Source: Eulemur rufifrons (taxonomy: Eukaryota; Chordata; Mammalia; Primates; Lemuridae). From it: a stretch of DNA of 64,000 nucleotides. The stretch spans positions 6,027,501 to 6,091,500 of the forward strand of contig NC_091008.1 of NCBI RefSeq assembly GCF_041146395.1. The letters are read 5' to 3'. The notes beneath the pieces are model-generated. The model had not been told where the DNA came from, ran no database searches, and saw nothing but the letters and a program-made list of their open reading frames with translations. Below, piece after piece: positions 1 to 14,975 of the stretch (position 1 is its first letter; the number at the start of each line of letters is the position of its first letter). Made by a program: the position numbers and the translations under genes.

Positions 1-16
1 AACATTCAGTGCAGCC

Positions 17-401
<385 letters not shown>

Positions 402-599
402 TCAGCAAAGCTGCCGGGCTTCACCGTGCTCCTGGCTTGAGGGGACAGGGAAGAAGACTTCCAAAGCCTCTTTCCTGGGAGAGCTAAAACCATCTGTCAT
501 AACTTGGATTCACTCTGTCCCCAGGCCATGGAGATGAGGGAACAGATGGTCTAGTCTCCGGTAGAAACCAAGATAGACCAATGGCTGCACAAATTAGCA

Positions 600-1006
600 A
601 ATGAAACAAACACTGGTGCGGACTACTACTCAGCCATAAAAAATGAACTAATACCTTTTATAACGATCTGGATGGAGCTGGAGCCCATTCTTCTAAGTGA
701 AGTATCTCAAGAATGGAAAAACAAACACCACATGTGCTCACCATTAAATTGGAACAAACGGAACAGCGCTCATGTGCACAGATAGAAGTGAAACTCATGG
801 GAAATCAAGCAGGGGGGAGGGGAGGACGGGAGCGGTGAAATCACACCTGACAGGTATAACATACACTGTCCGGGTGACGGGCACACTTACAACTTCGTCT
901 CAAGCAGTACAAACGCAATGCATGCAACCAAAATATTTGCACCCCTGTAATCTTATGACATTTTTAAAAAGTATGATCCTGATGATAATAAAAATCATGA
1001 AAGGAT
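600..1006 (+). mobile_element. L1 3' end fragment, sense
   Basis: Contains the L1 ORF2 C-terminal and 3' UTR signature 'tactactcagccataaaaaatgaa', 'gatggagctggag' and 'aagtgaagtatctcaagaatgg', followed by an A-rich end. The ORF2 remnant is only the last few codons and is broken. Confidence 0.85.
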
Positions 1007-1020
1007 AAAAAAAGAATTTT

Positions 1021-1363
<343 letters not shown>

Positions 1364-1377
1364 AAAAAAAGAATTTT

Positions 1378-2740
1378 AAGAAAGCATTTGAAGTATTTTC
1401 CTTTTAAAATTGGCAAAAAATCATTGTTATCCAAATGAAAGGCCTCAAAGTCCATTGGCAAAGACAGGTGGAGGAAAATATAGTTAAGGTATCTAAAATG
1501 GTAAAGTTGTTTTTAAAGGTGCCTTTCTTATTACATCAACATGCAATTTTCAAGAGACACTGTGACATGAAAAAAAAAAAGAAAGAAACATTTGACAACA
1601 CGTAGTTAAATTCCATTTAAACAAGAGCTCTTTGAGGAGACGGACTGAGGGTCATTTTCCTGGTTCATTTCAGAAACTCAAATCAAGTCTCAACGAGAGC
1701 GGACACTCATTTCTTTAAACACCCCTAACACTTTGGTTACACGCCTTCCCAACCTGGCCAAATCCAAGAAGATTTTAAAAAGAGGTGTTTTGATCACCTC
1801 CTGCAAACTGACCACTCCTCAGCTAAAAAGATACAGTTAATGCAAAGCACATCTGTCAGTAAGATGGAAATTTGATTAAAGAAACAGCAGCCAGATTCTG
1901 AAAGATCATTTTTTCTGCCATTTTCAAACTTCCATGAAGCTGAGTGGTCACCTAGAACGCCCTTCCCAAAGCAGCCCTGCCTCGCACGGTGAGCTTGCTC
2001 TTCAGCCCTAACCCAGAGCGTGAGATCTCTGAGTCTTTTCATGTGAAAGGACCCTCAGGATGAAGCACTCTGTGCCCCAGTGCCACCTCTGGTCCCCCTT
2101 GTCATGACACTCTCTGCTTACTCTGCTTCTCGCTGTTGACAAGTGTGTCCATGGCAATCCACGGTGACACATGCCACTTCTACACTGCTGCCTCCACACA
2201 CAGCAACTATTAGTCACACTTGTGGTTTATAAACACACAGAGAAATGAAGCTGGCTCAGACAACTCTATGTGTTAAATTCTGGATACGTTTAACGAGTAA
2301 ATCCAAATTCTCTGTAGCATATAATCAGCTCTCATTTAAATGAATAAAAATACTTTGAGGACAAATGATTCGAAGAAAGCATTTTGTCCATGGTTCCTTC
2401 TTTTATGTTTCATGTTGAAGGGATCAAAGGATTCTAAGAATTTAAAAATATCGGCCGGGTTTTATCCCAACACACCCTGGTCACCCTGTTCCAGAAAAGT
2501 ATGGGAAGCATCTACCAAATTAATTAATCACAACTTTCCAGACATCCACATCTTCAGGCTGTGGAATAAAACTCGAACTCCTCATCCTGACAATCGCCAT
2601 CTTCCCAGATCTGGTCCTTACCAAGAGTGCCTTGGGAATAGCACCAGATTGGATTTAGGGGGCGGATTAATCCTGACCTTCCCTGGTAATCTTAGTTTCT
2701 GCATCTAAATATAAAGAAGTTAGAAATTACTAGATCATGT
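1378..2740. other. Unassigned stretch without recognised repeats
   Basis: About 1.36 kb with ordinary composition and no recognisable coding exon. Short open frames (2340-2708 and others) have no recognisable domain. Some of it may be very old repeat that cannot be identified by eye. Confidence 0.5.
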
Positions 2741-2749
2741 AAGAATTTT

Positions 2750-3096
2750 CTTTTCTTTTCTTTTCTTTTTTTTTATTTTTTTGAGACAGAGTCTCACTTT
2801 GTTGCCCAGGCCAGAGTGCTGTGGCATCAGCCCAGCTCACAGCAACCTCCAACTCCTGGGCTCAAGTGATCCTCCTGCCTCAGCCTCCCGAGTAGCTGGG
2901 ACCTACAGGCATACGCCACCATGCCCGGCTGATTTTTTTCTATGTATATTTTTAGCTGTCCAAATCATTTCTATTTTTAGTAGAGACGGGGTCTCGCTCT
3001 TGCTCAGGCTGGTCTCGAACTCCTGACCTCGAGCGATCCTCCCGCCTCGGCCTCCCAGAGTGCTAGGATGACAGGCGTGAGCCACCGCGCCCGGCC
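2750..3096 (-). mobile_element. Alu, antisense
   Basis: Begins in a TTTTC-rich tail (2748-2781). The inverted dimer ends in cgcgcccggcc. No clear target duplication. Confidence 0.95.
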
Positions 3097-3918
3097 AGTA
3101 AATCATTATTTATTTCAGAAACCTCGTCTCTTCCCCACCTCGGAGTTCTTTGGATAAAGTCATCTCTGCTGTTAACTCCATACAACTGACCATTTTTCAA
3201 ACTTTTTTTTTTTTTTCTTTGCCCTACTGCACACTTGGGTGTCTTAAAAGACCTGGAAAGTTTCGGTTCCACCAGCCTGGTAGCAACTGACTAGAGCAAC
3301 TTCAAAAGAGTTCTTTTTAGCAAGTTTTCCTTTTTTTTTTTTCTTTTGGTGGTTATTTTGCCACCACGGGTGTGGAAGTGTGTTTTCTTCTGTGCTCCTT
3401 CTCTAGCTTTGTTTTCCACTTCATTATCCTCTTGTGGCAACACCCCAATTATACCCGTTGCTATGGAGATATTAAGTGTAGTGCTAATGGCTAACGCAGG
3501 CTTGGTCCTTTAGGTGGAGGGATCGAAGCAAGAGGATGACATAAATCTTGTTTTTGTGCAAATGTTTCCTAGTAACAAAAACAATTACTGTTACTAGAGA
3601 CTGTGGGATAGAAACTTCTAGATGGGGTTTGCTGATGTTTTTAGAAGGGATTGGCTTTCTTAACAAAAATATTAATTTAAGATCCTGGTCCTATTAGAGG
3701 TAAGACCCTTTAGACATTAATTCCCTATTTTAATACTCTCCTGCTTGTTCTTTAATTTATATCCTTTGTTTAATAGGATGTTGCCCCACCTAGACAAAAT
3801 CTTTTGTGGATGTGATCTTTTAAAATTCATTTCTTAAAAGCTTTTCAAAATAAAAACAATTACTAAAGGAGTTTTTACTGAAAACTCTTAAAATTCATTT
3901 CTTAAAAGCTTTTTAAAG
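3097..3918. other. AT-rich unassigned stretch with a short local duplication
   Basis: Contains T-tracts at about 3201-3216 and 3331-3342. A 26-bp perfect direct repeat (ttaaaattcatttcttaaaa plus gctttt) occurs at 3820-3845 and 3888-3913. No gene seen. Confidence 0.6.
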
Positions 3919-4250
3919 GGCCGGGCACGGTGGCTCACGCCTGTAATCCCAGCACTCTGGGAGGCCGAGGCGGGAGGATCGCTTGAGCTCAGGAGTTCCA
4001 GACCAGCCTGAGCAAGAGCGAGACCCCGTCTCTACTAAAAATAGAAAGAAATTAGCTGGCCAACTAAAAATATATAGAGAAAAAATTAGCCAGGCATGGT
4101 GGCGCATGCCTGTAGTCCCAGCTACTCGGGAGGCTGAGGCAGGAGGATCACTTGAGCCCAGGAGTTTGAGGTTGCTGTGAGCGAGGCTGATGCCACAGCA
4201 CTCTAGCCCAGACAACAGAGCGAGACTCTGTCTCAAAAAAAACAAAAAAG
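3919..4250 (+). mobile_element. Alu, sense
   Basis: Complete dimer from ggccgggcacgg to an A-tail interrupted by one C. It sits directly after the second copy of the 26-bp local repeat. Confidence 0.95.
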
Positions 4251-5745
4251 AATGATTTCCATGGGTTTTCACGTCCGGGAAGAAAGGACTAGCACAAAGC
4301 AGCCTTCAGAATCCACCATGGCAGCTGGCTTGGTGATGGCAGAGAAGGAGGAAGAGGAGGAGGAGGAATTATGCAACCCTGGGCAAAGGACACTTGGCCC
4401 GGGCCAGGCAGTGGCTACAGAGGGCCAGGAAGAGAGCAGCAGAGTGATTGGGAAACAGGAAACCCAGGCTCATCATCTGCGTCTGCACGAGGGAACACAG
4501 GGGCAGATGATACAAGTGCAGAAGCAATATTCGAGAATATGCAACTCCTTAACATAGCAAACGTGGGTGCAGTGGCGCCATGCTAGGAAATATACATAGA
4601 CACAAAGTATAAACTCTGCTCAAGGCACTCACAGTCGAGAAGGAAACAGTAGCCACAGAAAATCCTGTTACAATGTCGCAGTTGAGCGACAGAGGAAGGC
4701 GTAGGTGCTCTGGAACAAAGAGGAGCCCCAGGCCTACCAGGGTGAAGTGACAGAGGGGACAGTGAGCCAAGTTTGCTGCAGGGGACACTGGAGGCCGAGT
4801 CACCAGTGCTTAGATCGCTCCTCTAAAACCGTTCAACACGACTGCAGTGTCCTCCACGTGGCTGAACCCAAGGCACACCGTGTTCTCATTTCACTCAGCT
4901 CCTCCAGAACTTACAACAGAACAAGTTACTCCACCCTGTTGCAAACACCGGGTTATTTTGTCATCTGCAACAGGGCTCTTCTGGTCCTCCTCCTCGCTGG
5001 TGCCGCACGGTGTCCTGTGTGACCCACTGTGACCTGTTAACTCTGCTATTCCTCGGGGCTCCTGTCCCTCTAGGGGTCCCGTGACTGTGTACACCCCCTC
5101 TTTGCTGATGTGACTGTGGCCCTGCTCTCTGCGTCGCAAACGGCTACCGGACACGTGTCTGCACCAAGATGACGATGGGGCCACCCAGACTCACCACCAG
5201 CCAAACGCAACTCCACGCACTCCAACCCCCGCACCCACCGAGAAGCGAGGAGTCACGCTTAACTTCTCCTGCCCTCTCGTGTCACCACCGTCCCTGGAAA
5301 TCTCCAGACTCCCAAACGCACCCACCGTTCTTCATCAACTCGCCACCCCCCACTCCACGCTGCATGGCTTCCCATACAGGACGCTGGCGACGGCGTCACG
5401 ATCGTCTCCTTGCTTCTATTCCAGCACCTTCTACTCCACTGCTCTGCCCGGCAGCCGGAGGGCTCTACTGCAACCGTAAACCAGATCTCATCCTCTTTCT
5501 TAGGTGACTTCGCAGTGTCTTGTCACGGCATTTGCAATGAGACCCACGCTGCTCACAGAGCCTGCAAGTCCTGCCCGTGCCGGGCCCGCCTGCCCGGCCA
5601 CACCTGTCCCTCACCTGTCTCGGGGACAGCCAGACCGGCCCCTCCCCACTCCTGGGCCACCAGGCTCTTCCCCTCACAGGCTGATACACATGTGTGTCCC
5701 CGGCCGAGTCTTTCTCACCCTTCACATCTCAGTGCAAATCTGACC
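4251..5745. other. Unassigned stretch, partly purine-rich and CpG-containing
   Basis: An AGG/GAG-rich purine run at 4343-4368 encodes a glutamate run in one frame without other coding support. The 4560-4780 part resembles the 'tracking' fragments of ancient interspersed repeats. From 5100 to 5650 CpG is mildly raised, but I see no promoter or exon. Confidence 0.4.
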
Positions 5746-5748
5746 TCT

Positions 5749-6100
5749 TGTGAAATGTTTTATGACGAGTACATGACAGTTGGGAATGTTTATGGGGTCC
5801 ATGTGATGTTTTGATACAGCCACACAGTGTGTAATTATCCAATCGAGATAACTGAGACACCCATCACTGCAGGCATGTATCATTTCCTTGTGTTAGGAAC
5901 GTTCCAATTCCGCTTTCAGTTATTTTAAAGCACAGCATAACTTATTGCTGACTATAGCCTCTTTGTTGTGCTATGAAATATTGTTCCTTCTACCTAGTAA
6001 TGTTTCTGCACCCATCAACCAGCCCCACTTTATTCCCCCCTCCCCAGACCCCTCCCTCTAGTAACCGGCATTGTACCCTCTGCCTCCAGATCAATTGTTT
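5749..6100 (-). mobile_element. L1 3' UTR fragment, antisense
   Basis: Recognised by 'gtgatgttttgatac', 'gagataactgagacacccat', 'tatcatttccttgtgtt' and 'actatagcc..ttgttgtgctat', the antisense of a mammalian L1 3' UTR. The same family appears again at 13.8 kb. Confidence 0.75.
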
Positions 6101-6197
6101 TCTGGGCAAATCTGACCCTTCCAGCAAACCTCTCCTGACTCTAGTACCGTAGCCTCCCCAGTCACCTTCTGCTTCCTTTAAACAACTGGTTGGTCCA

Positions 6198-6535
6198 GGC
6201 CGGGCGCGGTGGCTCATGCCTGGAATCCCAGCACTCTGGGAGGCCAAGGCAGGAGGATCGCTCGAGGTCAGGAGTTCGAGACCAGCCTGCGCAAGAGCAA
6301 GACCCCCATCTCTACTAAAAATAGAAAGAAATTCTATGGACAGCTAAAAATATATATAGAAAAATTAGCCAGGCATGGTGGCACATGCCTGTAGTCCCAG
6401 CTACTCGGGAGGCTGAGGCAGGAGGATCGCTTGAGCCCAGGAGTTGGAGGTTGCTGTGAGCGAGGCTGACACTACAGCACCCTAGCCCGGGCAACAGAGT
6501 GAGACTCTGTCTCAAAAAAAAAAAAAAAAAAAAAA
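6198..6535 (+). mobile_element. Alu, sense
   Basis: Complete dimer with an A-tail of about 20. Target duplication aactggtcca on the right; the left copy carries an extra tggt (aactggttggtcca). Confidence 0.95.
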
Positions 6536-6539
6536 GAAC

Positions 6540-7751
<1,212 letters not shown>

Positions 7752-7904
7752 CTACACTAGCAAAAGGCACTGGAACCTTCCTAGGGTTCCACTAAGGCAG
7801 CTCCCTGATACAATTCAGCTGTTAAGATACAATGTAGCAAAGTCCTTGAATGGCAGCTGTTAACAGATTCATGCAGGGTATTTTTCCCTAATGACAAGGC
7901 TGGT

Positions 7905-8190
7905 TCGAGCTGCCCCCGTAGCCAGCTGCTGGCCACGCACATTACCCAGCACTCGAAATGTAGCCAGTCAGAACTGAGACGTGCTGTGAGCATACAATAC
8001 ACACCAGATTTCAAAGACTTAGGAAAAAATGTAAACATTTCATGAATGTTTATATTGATTACAATTGATAACATTACATATGATAATCTTTCCGTATATA
8101 GGGTTAAATAAAAATATTAATTTCACCTGTTTCTTTGTATTTTGCAACGTGGCTATTGGAAAACAAATCACATACGTGGTTATCGCGTGG
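7905..8190 (+). mobile_element. hAT-Charlie-type non-autonomous DNA transposon remnant
   Basis: Matches by memory the mammalian MER-type repeat with 'actcgaaatgtagcca', 'acacaccagatttcaaagac', 'gggttaaataaaa' and 'tttcacctgtttcttt'. Terminal repeats are worn. Related copies lie at 56.1 and 59.2 kb. Exact family name uncertain. Confidence 0.65.
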
Positions 8191-9045
8191 GGCCCGCGTG
8201 AGCTCACGGGGCAGCGCTGGGTGCTTGGGGGGTGACTGTCTCCTGGGATGGGGGCTGCTTTTTGCAAGCTCAGAAACTATTTCATCAGTTCACCTGGGAG
8301 AAATAGGCGCTGGAGCTCTGGTTCATATGAACAAAAGACACAACAGAGAATGTCAATCTTTACATTTATCAGTGACGGCTGGGAGAGGGCTCAGACACCC
8401 TTCTGGTGCTAGTGACAGTTATGTACTTGGCCACCCACATAGCCAAGTCATCCTCATTTGGCTCCCGAGCGATCGGCAGGGAAAAGCAAGCTATTGACCA
8501 AGAGCTGCTTGCCCAGGATAAAATGCAAACAGATGAGTCAGAGCGTCCTATGGGCACTGCACCCGCGGACCCAGGGCTCAAGAAGTTTCGAGATTGCAGA
8601 AGTGAAGGCCTAGGAGAAATCTCCTCCAAAAGCATTTTAGAACACAGACTAAAACTTTCTCGCCCGCACATCAAGTGTTCAAAGCTATATGTTTATAAGA
8701 GAAAAATCGATCCATCTTATATATACATTTTTTCCCCTACAGTAAAAAAGTGACTCCAAATCTAAAAAGAATATATTAAAAAGAAATGCAAATGTGAACA
8801 TATTCTATCTCTATGGCTTTACAGTTTCCAAATTTTTTTAAACTTCTATACCATGCAGTCTCTTCCCCCTAGAAACTGCTACATATATGCATATTATCCA
8901 GCTAGCTTTCCACCTGTATGTCTCAAAAATTACCCAAATCCTTTACTATCCCTGATTTCATTTCTTAAGACACAGGAAAATGCCCAAGATTTTATTGCTT
9001 ACGCTAGTACTATTTCTACATTGTACAAGAGGGAGGCCCCTAACT
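8191..9045. other. Unassigned stretch
   Basis: Mixed composition, turning AT-rich after 8650. Open frames at 8135-8497 and 8406-8753 overlap on opposing strands without any recognisable domain. Confidence 0.4.
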
Positions 9046-9060
9046 AAAAGAAACTGTCTC

Positions 9061-9271
9061 ATTATATGAACAACTAAAAATCTATATAGAAAAAATTAGC
9101 CGGGCATGGTGGCACATGCCTGTGGTCCCAGCTACTCGGGAGGCTGAGGCAGGAGGATCGCTTGAGCTCAGGAGTTTGAGGTTGCTGTGAGCGAGGCTGA
9201 CGCCACGGCACTCACTCTAGCCCGGGCAACAAAGCGAGACTCTGTCTCAACAAAAAAAAAAAAAAAAAAAA
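9061..9271 (+). mobile_element. 5'-truncated Alu (linker and right arm only)
   Basis: Starts inside the inter-arm linker (attatatgaacaact) and ends in a long A-tail. The perfect 15-bp duplication aaaagaaactgtctc at 9046-9060 and 9270-9284 shows the truncation happened at insertion. Carries the CACT duplication. Confidence 0.95.
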
Positions 9272-9284
9272 AAGAAACTGTCTC

Positions 9285-9974
9285 TAAATTACAATGTCAG
9301 ATTGTTATTACGGGGTTCCTTTAAAAAAACCGACACAAAACAACTAACCCCGTTATAATTCTTGCTCTTTGTCATTTCAGAAATTAGCACTGTGGTTCTG
9401 AGACGCCACCTACTCCACAGGTTTACAGCCCTCTAGGTGCTCACGACAGAAGACCCGACGCTTGACACCACCTTTTGCTTGATGCGTTATAATTTAGGAC
9501 GTCCTTGTGGGGCAGCTCTCGTTCTCAGGGAATTCCTAACGTTTCCAGGCAAGGAGAACAAATACCGGATTTTAGAAAATTAAAGAGATTCTGGAGTCAA
9601 AAGGCAAGTGACAATCTCTACCACTATCATATGACACCACTATGTGGACACAGACCCACATTTCCAGTAAGCAACTGTGACCAAAAGAGGCCAGAGGAGC
9701 CTCTGCTTACTCTGGAATCACTAAGACTTCTGCACTTTCTGTCTGAAACCTTGGTACTATCATTTTAAATATTTGCTGGGTACAGAAATAGACGGAACTA
9801 TCAAAAGTTAACTCTCCCTCCCACAAAGCGGTTCATTTTACATGCAGAATAAAACAGCCCTCAAAATGTAAATACCTGCCACGCTTGATGCGTCCGTGAC
9901 AATCAGTCGTGAGCTCAGGCAGCTCTTTCCCATGGTGGCATAAGGAACAAGTCGAACAGACCGCTCTGGATCAG
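9285..9974. other. Unassigned stretch
   Basis: The open frame 9505-9768 shows no known domain. Nothing else recognised. Confidence 0.4.
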
Positions 9975-10206
9975 TTCCTATGGCTGCTGTGGTACCGAGT
10001 TACCCAAACTCAATGGCTTAAAACAACACCGTTTTTTTTTTTTTTCCTTACAGTTCTGGAGGCCAAAAGTCCAAGATGGATCTGAGCTAAAATCATGTCG
10101 TCATCAGGGTGTACTCTCTACACCGGGCCCACCCGGATAACCCAAGATAATCCTATTATTAACATCAGCTGATCAGCAACCTTAACCACCCCCCCCCATC
10201 TGCAAA
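9975..10206 (-). mobile_element. MLT1-type (MaLR) LTR, left piece, antisense
   Basis: Antisense MLT1 features: 'ggctgctgtggtacc', 'aatggcttaaaacaacac', 'cttacagttctggaggcc', 'cgggcccacccggataa', 'aagataatc'. It resumes at 10882 after an inserted transposon. Confidence 0.75.
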
Positions 10207-10881
<675 letters not shown>

Positions 10882-10960
10882 CAACATCACAGAGTCATGG
10901 GTTCTGGGGACAGGATATGGACACCTTTGGGGAGCCACTATTCTGCTACCGGCGTTGCCA
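10882..10960 (-). mobile_element. MLT1-type LTR, right piece
   Basis: 'catgggttctggggacagga', 'tatggacacctttggggagc' and 'cactattctgc' continue the LTR interrupted at 10206, giving the order MLT1 oldest, then Tigger, then Alu. Confidence 0.7.
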
Positions 10961-11465
10961 ACAGTAATTAGAAAACAGTCAAAGCAACCTCATGTGCACA
11001 AGCTACTCTGCTCTGATAAGGATTCTTAACTACTTTAATTTGCAGTAGGTGAAAACCCTAAAGCTAAGAAAATAAAGGCTGTTACTACAGAACAGCAGGC
11101 CTGAGCGTGCTGTTCTTGCCCAGCTGAGGGTGCTGACCCGGGGAAGGGAGAACGCCTTGCTCCTCACCTGCACTCAACGCCAGGGCCGCCTGGGCGCTCA
11201 GAAGCTTGGAGAGAAACGTCTGACGATACCACCGTGGAAACAAAGCATGCGTGTCTTTCAACAGCAATCGTGAAATGCACAATCCGGTTGTAATCCTCCA
11301 CATGGCAAAGCACAAGCAGTTGCTAGAATGTTTGCAGAGGGGTGATTTTCCCTTTGATAAAACTGCGTGCACGAGGACACAAAGGGGACCCAAACTGGGA
11401 GACACATGCCGGATTCTACGATCCCAAGTGCAGTGGCTAGACAGCATGCCTGCTTCCAGAACCTA
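10961..11465. other. Unassigned stretch
   Basis: Ordinary composition; overlapping short open frames on both strands, none recognisable. Confidence 0.4.
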
Positions 11466-11660
11466 ACCCAGCTGTGCACTAACTCAGCTGTGTGACTTTA
11501 GACAAGTAACTTAATTTCTCTGTCTCAAATAAAGCTCCTCACAATGGGGATAATATCTGCCTCCGAGCGATTCAGGAGTAAACGAATTAACGGTTCTATG
11601 TACTTAGAACAAACCCTGGCACAGAGTGAACGCATTAAATATTTGTTGAACAAAAGTTTA
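11466..11660 (+). repeat. MIR element, sense
   Basis: 'agctgtgtgactttagacaa', 'taacttaatttctctgtctc', 'atggggataatatctgcc' and 'acttagaacaaaccctggca' follow the MIR consensus in order. Confidence 0.85.
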
Positions 11661-12394
11661 AACGTTCCTGTTTGCTGCTTACAACTTGCCAAACTGTGTT
11701 CCAGGGGAGCCAATGTCTCAGCCCTGAACGAATCTATCACAGAGGATGTATTTTATAGAGGTGCAAATGCAGTCAATGACATTCTGGCAGAAGCGGTCTA
11801 TCACACTAATTTAACACAGACAATGCCTTTTGTTGCTGTTAAAGTTTGCAGTAATAACCGGACGGTTAAACAACTCAACAAACAAATGCAAGTGGCAGGA
11901 CACAGTGGCCGCTGTGTTAAATAAACCGTCTCGGGGCCTCCTAAAGAAAAACCGCACAGTGTCGGCGAGGACAGTAGGGTTTGTGATTCGCAATGGCCCA
12001 GCGTTTTCTGGGACAGTGGTGTTCATGGTACGATACTCCCCAGATGCCACAGGTCTGTGGGGGACAGTACCAGCTGGACCAACGCGACCAGCGTCTGCTG
12101 AGAGGGGCAGGCGTATTGTGGCCGCTGCTTCCAAAGCTTTTCAGCAGGCACAGCTGATGTGATGTCTTACGAAAGTTCTCGAATGCACAGCCAACTTCAA
12201 TCACGTTATCTGAACCCCCGAGGAGAGGGGGAAGGAGAGGGGGAAACAGGACCGGACCCTCCCAGCCCAGGCAAGATGTAACCCGCAGAAATTCCACCGC
12301 CAAATCATGATTCCATCCGAGACAAGAGGATTAAAACCTTTTTAAGAGTTAGAAGCGCGGCGTAGACGCAAAAAATAAAAATAAAAAGATAGCC
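11661..12394. other. Unassigned stretch
   Basis: Open frames of about 110-126 codons overlap on both strands (11544-11924 +, 11811-12134 -, 11941-12303 -). None shows recognisable domains, and a frame pile-up on both strands argues against coding. Confidence 0.4.
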
Positions 12395-12640
12395 AAGCCA
12401 CTGAATAGCCACCATGAGCCAGGCATGACTCTCCCTGTTGTACACAAACCACGTCATCTACTTCGTGCAGTCCCTTTAAAGACAAATACTATTTTATTCC
12501 CATTTCACAGCGAGGAAATGGAGTTCGTCAGAGGAAGCTGCTCAAGGTCACCTGGCGAGGAGCACGGGAGCCGGGATTCAAGGTCAAGTCCGCCCACGCC
12601 TGTCGGGGCTCGCCTCTGGCACTGAGCCATGACCTTGGGC
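12395..12640 (-). repeat. MIR element, antisense
   Basis: 'catgagccaggcatgactct', 'ttattcccatttcacagcga', 'gaggaaatgga', 'ctcaaggtcacctggcgagg' and 'gccgggattcaaggtc' match antisense MIR. Confidence 0.8.
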
Positions 12641-13320
12641 AGCACAGGCCAGAGAATCATTCCAGAGACTGCAGACAGACACACCCTAACCCCAGCCCTA
12701 ACCCTATGAAAACATGTCCCCCGAGCCCCACTCACCTCCAAAGCTGGTGGAGACACAGCGGAAGGAGCCTGGGCCTTAGGATCAGCTGGGCCTGGCCCGA
12801 ACCCCGGACCCGAACCCCCAACCTGCTTCCTCCCTGCTGCACACACTGGCCCAGTCCACCTTCCCAAGTGGCTTCTCCACGGTGGAGACATTAACACATT
12901 AGTAGTAGAACAATGTCTGTTTGCAGGGCTGGAGGAAGGTGAAGACAGCACTTCACTTCCTCTTCCCCAGCCCTTATCTCCTAGAACCTACCAGCATTGA
13001 ACCATCACGTTTTCCCACACTGGCTCCACCTTCTGCGCGGGGTGAAGCTCGCAGAACCAACCGGATTATTTGACCTTTTCAAAGGCTCAGCTTCACATTC
13101 TACCAATGCTTCCAGTGCTCCTGAAAGGCCTCCACTTCTCTGGAGACGGGCTGCTTTCTAGAGGGACTGGGTGCTCCATGGCACCCCAAGTTACTTCAGT
13201 GGTCCATGATTCCAAGCCACAGTTTGACATTTGACCCTCTTCCTTACCCCTAAATAAAAACTCATTCCGTCCCATTTTCTCCAGCTGCTAGATGAAACTA
13301 CCTAATTAAAGTAATTCCCA
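12641..13320. other. Unassigned stretch with a short CCCGAACCC-type tandem
   Basis: Two copies of cccgaaccccc-like sequence at about 12797-12826, and two ccctaaccc-like words at 12680-12700. No gene. Confidence 0.4.
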
Positions 13321-13694
<374 letters not shown>

Positions 13695-13804
13695 TTAAAT
13701 TTCAGGGGTAGACACTCATCCCCCAATTTTTTATCTTTTAAAAAAATTATGTTGATCAAGAACCTCCAAAAAGATAAAGAAAAAATAAAAAAAGAGAAAA
13801 AAAT

Positions 13805-14975
13805 AAGAAAATTATTATGGGTACAATAATAGTTGTATGTATTTATATGGTACGTGTGATGTTTTGACACAAGTACACAATGTGAATTGATCAAATCAGG
13901 GTAACTGGGGTATCCGTCACCTCGGGCATTTATCATTTCTTGGTGACAGCAACATTCCAATTCCACTCTTTTAGTTATTTTAAAATATACCCTAACTTAT
14001 TGTTGATTATAGTCACCTTGTTGTGCTATCGAATATTGTTCATTCTATCTAACTATATTTTTGCACCTGTTAGCCATCCCCAATTTATCCCCTGCTCCCT
14101 TTTATGCTTCCCAGCCTCTGGTAACCATCCTTCTACTCTGTCTCCATGGGAGTAACTGTTTTTAATAAACAGCTCCCACAAATGAATGAGAACACGCGAG
14201 ATTTCTCTTTCTCTGCTTGGCTTAGTTCACTTAACATAATGTCCTCCAGTTCGATTCATGATGTTGCAGATGACAAGATTTCATTCTTTTTTGCAGTTTC
14301 GTAATATTCCATTGTGTGTATGTACCACAATTTCTCTATTCATTCATCCATGGATGGACACTTCGGTTGATTCCAAATCTCAGCTATTGTGAACAGAGCT
14401 GTCATAAATTTGAGATACTGAATTCCCATCCTGTGGATATACCCAGCAGTGGGATTCCTGGGTCATATGGTAGTGTAATTGTTAGTTTTTTGGGGAACCT
14501 CCAGACTGTTTTCCATGGTGGTCGCACTAATATACATTCCCACCAACGGTGTATGAGAGTTCTTCTTTCTCCACATCCTCACTAGCATTTGTTATCGCCT
14601 GTCTTTTTGATAAAAGCCATTTTAACAGGGGTGAGATGATACCTCATTGTAGTTTTGATTTGCATTTCTCTGATGACTAATGATGTTGAGTGTTTTTTTT
14701 CATAGACCTGTTGGCCATTTATATGTCAATGTCTATTCAGATATTTGCCCATTTTTTAAATGGATTATTTGATTTTTTTCCTATTGGGTGGCTAGAGCTC
14801 CTTATATATTCTAGTTATTAATCCTTTGTCAGATGGTTAGTTTGCAAATATTTCCTCCCATTCTGTGGGTTGTCTCTTCACTTCGTTGACCATTTCCTTT
14901 GTTGTGCAGAAGCTTTTTAGCTCGATGTGATCCCATTTGTCCAATTTTGCTTTAGTCGCCTGAGCATTAGTCATT
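13805..14975 (-). mobile_element. L1 3' portion (3' UTR plus ORF2 end), antisense
   Basis: About 1.17 kb. Antisense 3' UTR (13845-14160), then ORF2 C-terminal sequence: 'cacttaacataatgtcctcc', 'tattccattgtgtgtatgta', 'gggattcctgggtcatatgg', 'attcccaccaacggtgtatg', 'cttcacttcgttgacc'. The reverse transcriptase frame is broken by many stops. 5'-truncated. Confidence 0.9.

Noticed and set aside
4252..4557. Frame with a run of glutamates (MISMGFHVREERTS...)
   Set aside because: Starts inside an Alu tail, the Glu run is a simple purine repeat, and overlapping frames exist; no domain.
12672..12704. Telomere-like ccctaaccc words
   Set aside because: Only two imperfect units separated by other bases; not an interstitial telomeric repeat.
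13805..14975. Possible reverse transcriptase gene
   Set aside because: It is the 3' end of an antisense L1 ORF2 with many stops and frameshifts; a fossil, not a gene.
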